Origin: Candidatus Aegiribacteria sp.
GTDB taxonomy: Bacteria; Fermentibacterota; Fermentibacteria; Fermentibacterales; JCC-6
Direction: 5' to 3'
DNA: 39,878 bases
Assembly: GCA_023138735.1 (NCBI GenBank)
Contig: JAGLOY010000063.1
Location: 1-39,878, forward strand
A program made the position numbers and the translations under genes. The notes beneath the pieces are model-generated. The model had not been told where the DNA came from. It saw nothing but the letters and a program-made list of their open reading frames with translations, and made no database searches. Within the stretch, counting starts at the first letter, position 1, and every line of letters begins with the position of its first letter. This document shows, piece after piece, positions 9,219-18,000 of the stretch.

Positions 9219-10181
9219 TTAAGGAACAGAGCTTGGCCAGGTATCTGAATCGGTATTATTTGTCAGTCTTTGTTGATCGCTTCCATCCAGATTCATGCTG
9301 AATATTTCCTGTTTCGCGTTTATCAGGTTCCCAGGAACATCTGAAGCCTGAGTTGAAACAAATAGTCTTGAATCATCATCAGAGAAATCTATACCGCTTA
9401 TATTTACATCTGCGGGATAATCCAGGTCAATCATATTCAGGATTTCAATACTGGTGGCACTTGTGAATCGCGCAACATGAACTTGGTCATCAAACCCTAT
9501 ACCGAGAGAAACCCGAAATGCCAGATATCGACTATCATGAGACACAACCGGTATAGTTTCGGATTGGTTGGGAGTATTGGTGAGTTGGACTTCTGGCCGG
9601 TCATCCCAGATGTACTTGATGAAAAGGTCTCGATCATGATTGTCATCCCTGTCATATCTCGAGAATATGATATGTTTATCATCAATGGAATCAAGAGACT
9701 CATCATCCTGGTTCGTCCCAGGCGATGTGATCTGTGTTAGATTGCTACCGTCCAGATCTATCATGTAAATAGATGAATGCAACTGAGATGCAGGAGCAGT
9801 GAACAGGATGAACCATCCTCCTTCACCCCTGCTCCATCTTGGACAACCAGCATCAAATGGCACTCCTGGGATCACAGTAACATTATTACCGTCTAAATCC
9901 ATTGTATAGATATTATTACCTCCACTTAAGAAGACAATTCTCTTGCCGTCGTGACGCACATCCGGTGCATAATCCCATCTGTTTGGATCTGATATATTCT
10001 CAATATCCGATCCATCTGTATCCATCTTAAATATCTGGCTATTATTGAGAGTTGTATCAGCTGATATTTGCCAATGGGTATACACTACTTTCTTGCACGA
10101 GGAATTAAGAAGAAAGGAGATAATCACCAGCATAGTACAACTAATTAACCTAGTATACTTATATGTATGTAATGTAAGCAT
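9219..10181 (-). CDS. TolB-like beta-propeller lipoprotein
   Basis: ATG 10181 is preferred over GTG 10187 because AAGGAGG then lies 6 nt upstream; 320 residues. An N-terminal hydrophobic segment ends in a lipobox-like FLLNSSC, so it is probably a lipoprotein. The body has repeated PD40-type blades: QIFKMDTDGSDIENIS, NIYTMDLDGNNVTVI, SIYMIDLDGSNLTQIT, EIFSMNLDGSDQQRLT, each followed by a stretch like PDVRHDGKRIVFLS. These blades are typical of TolB-related periplasmic or surface proteins. A stand-alone gene: the left neighbour converges and the right neighbour ends 198 nt away. Confidence 0.88.
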   Translation of the reverse strand: MLTLHTYKYTRLISCTMLVIISFLLNSSCKKVVYTHWQISADTTLNNSQIFKMDTDGSDIENISDPNRWDYAPDVRHDGKRIVFLSGGNNIYTMDLDGNNVTVIPGVPFDAGCPRWSRGEGGWFILFTAPASQLHSSIYMIDLDGSNLTQITSPGTNQDDESLDSIDDKHIIFSRYDRDDNHDRDLFIKYIWDDRPEVQLTNTPNQSETIPVVSHDSRYLAFRVSLGIGFDDQVHVARFTSATSIEILNMIDLDYPADVNISGIDFSDDDSRLFVSTQASDVPGNLINAKQEIFSMNLDGSDQQRLTNNTDSDTWPSSVP

Positions 10182-10378
10182 TTGCACCCTCCTTTGTGAT
10201 TACTATCGTGGAGAATAACTCCTCTCTTGCATAAGTAACGAATCTGAGGATTCAATCTCCCTGAATTTAAGCATAAGCATAGCTTCCGCTAATTAGGTAT
10301 CCCATAGAGTTCCATTTAATGCTGAAGTGATATCTGCAAGTACAAGAGTCATAACAGGATTTGGGACTCAATACTGAC

Positions 10379-12262
10379 TTATCGGAGTTGTCCCTGCTTG
10401 AATATTCTGCACCTCCTTTTTAGTGGGTTTCTGTGTCCTCTTATCATGCCCAGCACATACCTTCCACCCAGCCACAGCCCGAGGGAGATTGTAAGCAGGC
10501 CTATGATCAACCTGAAATAGATCCTCACAACCGGGAGGAAGTTTATCAGGTCGGCAAAGATCATGACCAGAAGAAGCCAGGGCATGAGCATGAGCAGTCG
10601 GAAATCGATTTTCGCCTGTTTCCTTGCCTTCGTCGAATAATCAGGCTTGGGAATCTTCTCGATTTTTTTCAGGCGATATGAATACCGTTTATCGAAGACC
10701 ATCTCGAAGATGTCTTTCATAACCTTTCTATAGGAGAAGTACCCGGTATGGCAGGCGCCTGGATTTGGAAAACCCTGAGTACAGGCTACGCAGACGTTAT
10801 CTACGGTAATATCTGGAATTCTGAAATTCAGAACCGATTCAATGGAGCCACTTATGATATCTCCAACATCGTAGTAGTTAACCCAGTGAATCTCCTGTCC
10901 TGCTGAGGATGCGAAGGGGGGATCGGTAATCTTTCCCCGAATGTCCTCAAGCAGCTCATCCACTCTGGCATATTTACCCATGTCTCCTCCGAAGAAGTAA
11001 GCTATCTTGTCAATCGGGCTTCCAAGGGTCACGAAGTGGTCGAATTTCGAAAGGATTTTGGAGTAACTAGCCTTGTCTGCACCTCGCAGTTTAAGCATCC
11101 GTGAATACTCCTGCATGGAACTGAAGGCGATTGATGTGCCCAGGCTATGAGCAATGATAACTACTCGCTTGCATTTTTCATTTTCAACCACGTGCCTGAG
11201 CATATCTATGCCGCAGTTGAGTATCTGCTCTCTTGTCTTGTATCTTGTGTTTGTCTCTTCGTACGTACCCCAGAACTGAATGTCACCGACGTACTTTCGA
11301 AGGAAGTATCGCATATAGAACAGAAGGAATATGCCAGCGCCTATTAATATCCCGTTGATCAGGTCGTATGTGCGGAGATCGAGTGAGAACTTGATGCCCA
11401 GGGAACCCTCTACCGCTTCAATAATGCTCGAACTTAGACCAGGAAATCGGAGGATGACACTCCAGATGACAGCGGCCGCTAGAAGGAAGAGGAACAGGAA
11501 CAGAGTAAGAAGTTTGAAAATATTCCACAACTGCATCCTATCGAACGTTTTCTTCCATTTTTCCGCCGCCTCTATAAGGTTATTAATATGCTGTACATTG
11601 TAGTTATACAGGAAAGCCTTGAACTTCCTGAAAGAACCTCTGGGATACTTCATTCTCGCTTCTGATTTGGAGAACTCTGAATAGGCTTCCTCAAGCAGGT
11701 AAGCTTCCTGTTCGTATATCCCGCCATCTTCTTCGTTATGATCTTCTTTCTCTTCTTCTTTCTCTTCTTCTTTTTCTTTTTCTTTTTCGGTACTGATGAG
11801 TGTGCTCAAAGCCATCTTGTGAATGACCGGTCGGGTTCTCCATAAGCATACAATCCAGGCTTTCACCGTCTGGAAAGCGCACTTTCCAAGCCAGAGAAGA
11901 ACCTTGCCCGTCGGCACTTCCTCGGATGCAAGTGGTGCCCAATAAACTTCGTAGAATCTGTAAGAATCCTTTCGGTCTGATTGCCCGTCCTGCCTGTGCA
12001 GCTGCGTATCGACGAATGATACTGATTCTTCCTCGCCAACCCTTGATGTTTCTTCGCAGATGCCGTTGACCATGAATTCAGTATGATCGGTGCCGGTAAC
12101 AGGATTATTCTCCCTATTTAAGATGCAGCACGTCTCCAGGGAGTCGATAAGCCTGCCAGTTTCCTCGAAACGGCGCTGATTGCCTATTCCGTGGAAGTAG
12201 ATTACAGCAGTGTAACCCTCTTCCGCTTCAAGAACCCTCTGATCCTCCGATTGAACTTTCAT
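10379..12262 (-). CDS. Membrane alpha/beta-hydrolase with Glu/Lys tract
   Basis: 627 residues from ATG 12262; the ribosome-binding site (GGGGTGA) is weak. N-terminal VIYFHGIGNQRRFEETGR resembles the HG oxyanion motif of alpha/beta hydrolases, and VVIIAHSLGTSIAFS carries a nucleophile-elbow Ser373, as in lipases and esterases. A near-pure Glu/Lys tract lies near residues 157-175. Membrane segments occur near 247-270 and 300-318, between the two halves of the fold, and two more near the C-terminus (LLMLMPWLLLVMIFADLINF...). No signal peptide, so the catalytic part is probably cytoplasmic and membrane-bound. Substrate unknown; a lipid substrate would fit. It borders the putative defence region but faces the other way. 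Confidence 0.75.
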   Translation of the reverse strand: MKVQSEDQRVLEAEEGYTAVIYFHGIGNQRRFEETGRLIDSLETCCILNRENNPVTGTDHTEFMVNGICEETSRVGEEESVSFVDTQLHRQDGQSDRKDSYRFYEVYWAPLASEEVPTGKVLLWLGKCAFQTVKAWIVCLWRTRPVIHKMALSTLISTEKEKEKEEEKEEEKEDHNEEDGGIYEQEAYLLEEAYSEFSKSEARMKYPRGSFRKFKAFLYNYNVQHINNLIEAAEKWKKTFDRMQLWNIFKLLTLFLFLFLLAAAVIWSVILRFPGLSSSIIEAVEGSLGIKFSLDLRTYDLINGILIGAGIFLLFYMRYFLRKYVGDIQFWGTYEETNTRYKTREQILNCGIDMLRHVVENEKCKRVVIIAHSLGTSIAFSSMQEYSRMLKLRGADKASYSKILSKFDHFVTLGSPIDKIAYFFGGDMGKYARVDELLEDIRGKITDPPFASSAGQEIHWVNYYDVGDIISGSIESVLNFRIPDITVDNVCVACTQGFPNPGACHTGYFSYRKVMKDIFEMVFDKRYSYRLKKIEKIPKPDYSTKARKQAKIDFRLLMLMPWLLLVMIFADLINFLPVVRIYFRLIIGLLTISLGLWLGGRYVLGMIRGHRNPLKRRCRIFKQGQLR

Positions 12263-12632
12263 TCGTTCACCCCGAGACGACGGTTTTCATCGCGTCGCTG
12301 TATTCTTGCATTTTCCCCTCCATGAATAGATACACCTGTAACTTACAATAAAACTTAGACAACCGGAAGTGTTGCATATAGGTGATCTGCCACGGGTTTT
12401 CATACCACTCCTTCAGTTAGTTCAGGAGCGATGGCAAGACGATTTTCCTGAAATAGAGGTCGGGTAACAATTGAACTCGGCTTCACGGGAGACGTACATC
12501 TGTATAACGAATCTCCTGTTAATATCAGCCAGTAACGATGATTGACCAAGGATTTCTCAGGTTTCTCAGACGGTATGATCAGTTTCAGGAAGGAATCGAA
12601 GGTTTTGGGAGGAAATGGGCTTTGCGAGTGAA
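12263..12632. other. Gap without convincing gene
   Basis: The region upstream of the hydrolase gene contains a 78-codon - strand frame starting with TTG at 12636, but it has no ribosome-binding site and no recognisable protein features. Its right end includes part of a 60-bp repeat shared with 14735-14795. Confidence 0.5.
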
Positions 12633-12665
12633 TCAAGGGATTTCGGAAAAATCCATTATACTATT
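12600..12665 (-). repeat. About 60-bp repeat, copy 1
   Basis: On the - strand, ATGGATTTTTCCGAAATCCC, a short variable part and CGCAAAGCCCATTTC match the sequence at 14735-14795 with a few substitutions and one 3-nt gap (about 80 percent by eye). Both copies end a reading frame: here that of the degraded gene 12633-13180, there that of the truncated B12-binding gene. Confidence 0.6.
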
Positions 12666-13180
12666 ATTATCATAAGATTCCCTTATAGAACCTTCCAGGT
12701 CGATGGTGATGTTGAACCACCCATCACCGAAATAGTTAATCGGGATCATTTTCTCCAGGTTCAGACTGATTAAGTACGAATCCATTTTACCGTTGTAATT
12801 CCATTCTTTCATAACCGAGACGCCGCTGCCGGGAAGAGCCAATGTGATATCGCTGGAGGCCCGGAAATCCACTTCCGGTTTCAGTACCAAAAAAACTGAT
12901 GTTAATCCCATATGCCAGGCAACTCCCGGGACAAAAAAGTAAGTAATCCCTCCGGTTATACCAACTTATGCAAATGAGTTATCGCTGTTTACCAGGATAA
13001 CATAGCAGTATGGGTGCTGCCAATTAGGTACGTAAAATGAATTGTTGAAGACCGGGCTGGCGGGAAATTGCCAGCCTAGATCCACCACGAATCGACTGGA
13101 CCCGTAAATGAAAAAATTGACGGATACCAGGATAAAAATTAAAGAAAACTTATTTGAACAATCTTTCTTTGATGATTCAT
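12633..13180 (-). pseudogene. Degraded gene of unknown function
   Basis: An AGAGGAGG site and ATG (13180) begin a frame that stops after 13 codons. The adjacent frame then encodes a membrane-like start (FSLIFILVSVNFFIYG) and about 60 residues up to TAA at 12966-12968, and the same frame continues with ITGGITYFFVPGVAW and about 100 residues to the stop at 12633. A frameshift near 13145-13170 plus a nonsense codon would explain this. The assembled protein would be about 180 residues, with one N-terminal membrane segment and a beta-rich remainder. I cannot name the family. Confidence 0.6.
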
Positions 13181-13230
13181 ATTTCCTCCTCTTTACTCGT
13201 TATCATGATGGGCATCCCTTTCTCAGTATC

Positions 13231-14598
13231 TCAGTAAAGCCCTCCTTTCTTAAGTTTTCTTGCCATTGATTGATAGCCCATTTTGAATGAAAAGCTCAGG
13301 AACAAAAAGAGCGGGAACATATCCCGATGTTTCCAGGTGCGTAATAGAACATCACGCATCTTATAAGCTTTTAAACCGATCTTCACCACCGAGGTCTCAA
13401 GTTCTTCGGCTAAAAAGCTTTTAGGTATGAATACCGTCTTGAAAAAGTTATAATTTGACCATTGGGTACTGACGATTCGATTTTCTTGCTTCATATTATT
13501 GTAAATATCACTGCCGGGGAAAGGGGTTAGGGCACTAATGGATGGAAAAGTCAACTGCGTCTTCTTAAAAAATTCGGCAAGAATATCTATACTGTCCACA
13601 GAATCGTCGTCAAAGCCCAGGATATACATACCGAGAACGCCAATACCGGCATCGATAATCCTGCGCACATACAATTCCATGGTGTCCATATCGTTTTTAC
13701 CGGCTGCATAAATTTCTATATTTCTGGCCGACATCGACTCAATTCCCACCAAGAGCAGTACACATCCGGAATCATACATGGATTCAAGCAGTTCCTGGTC
13801 TTCTGCAATGTCAAGATTGACCTGTGCGGCCCATTTTTTCTTTGTATTTTTTACCACTTCGAGCAAATTTTTGAAATGAATTTTGTTAATTCCTAAGTTA
13901 TCGTCCACAAAGGCCAGGAAATTTTCCTCCACCGAATTGATTTCCTGTTCAATACTCTCAATGGATCTCATTCTTACATGTCTTCCAAATAGTTTGTGCA
14001 CCGTACAGAATTCACAATTATATGGGCAGCCGCGGGTTGTTTGGATCGGATGAATGGCGAAATATTTGCTTTTATCGATAGCGGAGAAGTCCGGAGTAGG
14101 AGAATCCTTCAAACTGGGATATTCTTCTGCTGTATAGAATTTTTTTAACTTACCCCGGGAAGCATCTTCTAGGACCTGGTGCCAATAACCTTCGGCTTCA
14201 CCGATACCAACTGAATCAGAGTGTAAAGCGGCCTCCTCTTGCATTACCGATGCATGACTGCCCCCGAGAATCACTTTAATTCCCTTTTTCCTGAATTGAT
14301 CAGCTACATAATAGGCCCTCAAGGCAGACGGCGTGTTAAAGGATATTCCAACTAAATCGGCTTCCAAATCAAAGTTGAGTTTATCGACCTGTTCGTCCAA
14401 TATGGTCACATCCCAATCAGCGGGAGTCAGACCGGCAAGTGTGGGTAAAGCCAGTGGTATCATTGCTTTACCTCTGCTATTGCTCAATGGACTCAGCAGA
14501 AGTTTAAGTGCGGCAAAACCAGTTTTTTTTAGGGCGGACATATTGAACAAATCATCAAAAGGTGACGATTCATAAGCATTAATTAAAATCAGCTTCAT
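13231..14598 (-). CDS. B12-binding radical SAM protein
   Basis: ATG 14598 (MKLILINAYESS) is chosen because AGAGGATC precedes it at normal distance; the frame extends 12 codons further without such a site. 455 residues. The N-terminal half is a cobalamin-binding-like Rossmann domain (DLVGISFNTPSALRAYY, VILGGSHASVM). The radical SAM cluster motif is C191-x3-C195-x2-C198 in RGCPYNCEFC, followed by a TIM-barrel region with FVDDNLGINK, GIESM and MYILGFDDDS. This is the BchE/HpnR-like class that does methylations or ring formation on unreactive carbons; the substrate is not predictable. Probably co-transcribed with the upstream truncated B12-binding gene. Confidence 0.9.
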   Translation of the reverse strand: MKLILINAYESSPFDDLFNMSALKKTGFAALKLLLSPLSNSRGKAMIPLALPTLAGLTPADWDVTILDEQVDKLNFDLEADLVGISFNTPSALRAYYVADQFRKKGIKVILGGSHASVMQEEAALHSDSVGIGEAEGYWHQVLEDASRGKLKKFYTAEEYPSLKDSPTPDFSAIDKSKYFAIHPIQTTRGCPYNCEFCTVHKLFGRHVRMRSIESIEQEINSVEENFLAFVDDNLGINKIHFKNLLEVVKNTKKKWAAQVNLDIAEDQELLESMYDSGCVLLLVGIESMSARNIEIYAAGKNDMDTMELYVRRIIDAGIGVLGMYILGFDDDSVDSIDILAEFFKKTQLTFPSISALTPFPGSDIYNNMKQENRIVSTQWSNYNFFKTVFIPKSFLAEELETSVVKIGLKAYKMRDVLLRTWKHRDMFPLFLFLSFSFKMGYQSMARKLKKGGLY

Positions 14599-14680
14599 TT
14601 TGATCCTCTTGATATTTCTAATCGTATTGTACAAATAAAGATGTACACAATCAATTTATCCCTTTCCAGATTAATCTATA

Positions 14681-15043
14681 TCAGCTTAACATGACGGTAA
14701 CAACGTTAATTTCATATAACATTGGATGTTTGGGGACGAAATGGGCTTCTTTGCGACTGAATATAGGGATTGCGAAAAATCCATTGTCCAATTGTTCTTT
14801 GTAACCTCTAGTCCTTAAAGCTCTAGCAAATTCACAGAACTCTCTTGCACGTCCTGTGAAAACCATGGAGAGGCCGACCAGTTCAGGTGACAGCTCCAAA
14901 ATCTGACTGACAGCGGTTGATGTATCACTCTGGCAGTTGAAGGGGATTATTTTAGCCAAGTGCCCATTTATCTCAAGAGCCGCAGCCATATAGCTTAATC
15001 CTAGATTCTCTTCCAGCTCTGCTCCAACAAGTGCTACTTTCAT
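14681..15043 (-). CDS. Truncated cobalamin-binding domain protein
   Basis: 120 residues; ATG 15043 behind GGAGGTATAGAG. Residues 1-83 match the N-terminal B12-binding domain of radical SAM proteins: MKVALVGAELEENLGLSYMAAALE, PELVGLSMVFTGRAREF, ALRTRGYK. After that the expected glycine-rich end of the domain and the whole radical SAM half are missing, replaced by about 37 unrelated residues (FFAIPIFSRKEAHFVPKHP...) partly encoded by the repeat at 14735-14795. It is therefore probably a remnant, though an intact start and ribosome-binding site mean a short protein may be made. Confidence 0.7.
   Translation of the reverse strand: MKVALVGAELEENLGLSYMAAALEINGHLAKIIPFNCQSDTSTAVSQILELSPELVGLSMVFTGRAREFCEFARALRTRGYKEQLDNGFFAIPIFSRKEAHFVPKHPMLYEINVVTVMLS
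14735..14795 (-). repeat. About 60-bp repeat, copy 2
   Basis: The - strand reads ATGGATTTTTCGCAATCCC ... CGCAAAGAAGCCCATTTC. It corresponds to the copy at 12600-12665. It supplies part of the foreign C-terminus of the truncated B12-binding protein, so its insertion or recombination here may have caused the truncation. Confidence 0.6.
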
Positions 15044-15055
15044 CTCTATACCTCC

Positions 15056-15078
15056 ACTGTACCGATTAACAGTACAGT
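15056..15078 (-). terminator. Intergenic hairpin, weak terminator candidate
   Basis: ACTGTAC (15056-15062) and GTACAGT (15072-15078) form a 7-bp stem with a 9-nt loop, 11 nt after the stop of the C25 protease gene and before the ribosome-binding site of the next gene. There is no U-tract on the - strand, so it may be an attenuator or processing site rather than a full terminator. Confidence 0.35.
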
Positions 15079-15088
15079 TTTGCTTCGC

Positions 15089-18000
15089 TCAGAAATTGAA
15101 GATCAGTCCTGCATGTATCAATGCAAACTGGACATCCTTACCGATATCGGCAGCATTAATGCCCTGGAAATCCATTCCCTCCTTGATGTAGTGGTAATCC
15201 AGACCGGCTGCCAGACTGATGAAATTGTTTATTCCGTAGAGGATACCTGCACCTACATTTCCTCCATACTTGCTTGATCCTTGCTCAGGGATGTAATATC
15301 CAGCTCCACCTCTGTAGTAAGAGGAAAATGGTCCCTGTATTCGAAGCCTGTACTGAGCATTAAGGTTTACATTTATCCAGTGAGTGTCGGCGATTGAACC
15401 ACTCGGCAAGTCTTTTCCATTGAAGTAAGTGTATCCGAAGAGGCCAACAATGGACAGGTTGTTCCTGAGATTCCATCCAGCATCAATGAACAGGCCATAT
15501 CCTGGATCGTAATAATTTGAATAGTCTCCGTAAGGAACTGAATATCCTCCGTGTATACTCCCGACCCATCGTCTCAGAGCCCTGGTTACCCTCAGATTGA
15601 CACCTCCGACCATTTGACCATTGATGAAACCTGTTACGGCAAATTCAGCTTCTGTTCCCGGTTCGACGTAAGTCCAATCTGGATTTACGACTATCTCAGC
15701 ATTTCCCTCTGAACCGGGCTCGAGAACCTGGGGATCGGGATGAACAACCATGGTTTCCCATAATGGCTCATCGGAACCTGTTTCATTCTGGTATAGTTGC
15801 CTGATCTCGAAATAGGTAGCACCCGCGTAGTCCGTAGGATTCCATACGCTAAGTGCTACGGTAGCTGGTGAGGAAGTTGGCCGGACATCACAGTTCTCCT
15901 GCCCGGAGTTATTACTGACATTTATATCTTCGATATGATCAATGAGTATTTTAATGCAGAGGTGTCCGGTTGTAGGGGGTACCCAGTCTATCTCGGCATC
16001 AGCAGATCCGTTTGCCGGAACATCCAGAGTTGCTGTATTGATTACATCCCAGACAGTCTGTCCGCTTCCATAATGAGCTGCTTTGAATGTAACAGTCACG
16101 TTCTCAGCCGGGAAATTCGATTTGTTATAAATTGTCGCAACTATTCGGTATTGGTTACCTACAGTGAGATTGTTTGAAGCCACAGGATTGTTAGCCGAAT
16201 CATAGAGCTGTATCTCAGGATTATTCCAGGTCGGGTTGTTGCCAGCATGTAAACCCCAGGTTGTGTTATCCCACTGGCTGTAGGTGTATAGATCGACTGG
16301 ATTAGGATCTCGCACCTGGAATACATCTACTGCGTAGCGGCCGGATGCCGTCCCTTCAGCGACAATATTGAAAAGCCCATGTTCATGAGAATTGGGGACG
16401 TAAATTGAATAGTATTCTACACCTATCTGACCGAATTCACCACCTGATGCGGCATGTATATCCTGGAGATGATTGTCGAAGTATATCTCGATATTTTCAG
16501 ATCCGGAGAAGTACTTTCCACCGAGGCTGAGCGGTTGAGTTACCGTCCCGTTATCGGGATTCAATCTGTTGATTACAGCTCCACCTGCGGAGACTTCAAT
16601 CGTGTTCAGATATGGCCGGAAGTTCAAAGCGGAAACAGTTATATCGAGTACTCCTGAAGAAAAACTGCGTGTGAAACGTGTCACTCCCAGAGCATTTGTG
16701 TAGCGAACGCTTTCGATCTCTCCATCCTGCATCAGACAGACTACAGCACTGTTGACAGGATTTCCTCCGGCATCCTCAACTCTGACAACAAAATCCTGTG
16801 TTCCGGTTGATCCAACTCCATCCGGATGATCCACAATCAATGTGGTCGGATTAGCAGTCCATACCGGCATTTCCGGGTCACCGAGAAGGTGGTACAATTC
16901 AAACTGGTATTTTAGATAGTTATCATCATCATAGACATTGGCCATGTATATCTTGCTGAATGTATTAATCTGTCCCATTCTCAGTAACGGTCCTGACGAG
17001 ACTCCGGGGAGCTGACCAGCCGTACCTGTTCCGGGATCGTCGAAAGAAGGCTGTGGGTTGAAGTCAGGCCAAATGGCTTCGTAAACTCCAAGCATCATGA
17101 AAAAACTATAGGTATAGCAGACGCGAGTGGAACCCAGAAAAGCTACTGCACCCCGATTATCGTTTCTAAGAAAATGCTCAGCGAAGCATTCCTCATCATC
17201 ATCAGTATCCCTGCCATTGATGGCTAACAGTACATCGTCATCCGTTTCGTTATCGAACCAGCCAGTTTCGCATGCAAATGAGAATACTACCGGGTTTAAG
17301 TCTGCATTTAGCAGATTGTCAACATCATTGTTATTAAATCTTGGCTGGCTCCATACATTCCGACCACCATGCCCACAGTAGGTTACAATGAAGTTACCGT
17401 CTTCAATGGCATCAGTGATATCGGCATCGTCACCGTCCCACGCGAAACCACCTGCTATTGTCAAAGCTGCAGGAATGTTAGAACCGTCTTCATATTGCTG
17501 GGGACCGTTGGCAAAGTTACCACTCTGGTCGTATATCCTGTTCGGATCATATCCGTTGTTATCGAGATATTCCCATATCTCTTCAGCGAATTCAATTATT
17601 AGGAAAGTTGATCTTTCCTGCCCATCCGAGTTGATATCCTCGAATAAGCAGACAAGTGATGTATTCGTATAATAGTCGACGTTCAGGGGGGGATTCTGCT
17701 CATAGCTGATTATCTTATCAACAACGGAATTACCCTGAGCGGCATCATCTACGGAGATTCGTCCGATGAATATATCAGGGAAGTAATCCTCACCGTCTGT
17801 TGTTACATAATATAGATCCGTTCCAATTTTTGCATTACTATAAGGCTCGTATGGATGATCTGTCCTGTAGCAGGTTGGTAATATCTCATTACCCAGATCG
17901 TCTCCCGTATCACCGAAGAGCAGAACGTAAGTTGGCGGGGGAGACCAGGTATCGTAGGCATTCTGAATGTACGCTTCAATGTCGAATTCATCCACATCAC

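Noticed and set aside
12400-12636. 78-codon frame on the - strand after the decayed gene
   Set aside because: TTG start, no ribosome-binding site, no protein-like pattern; it begins inside the 60-bp repeat.
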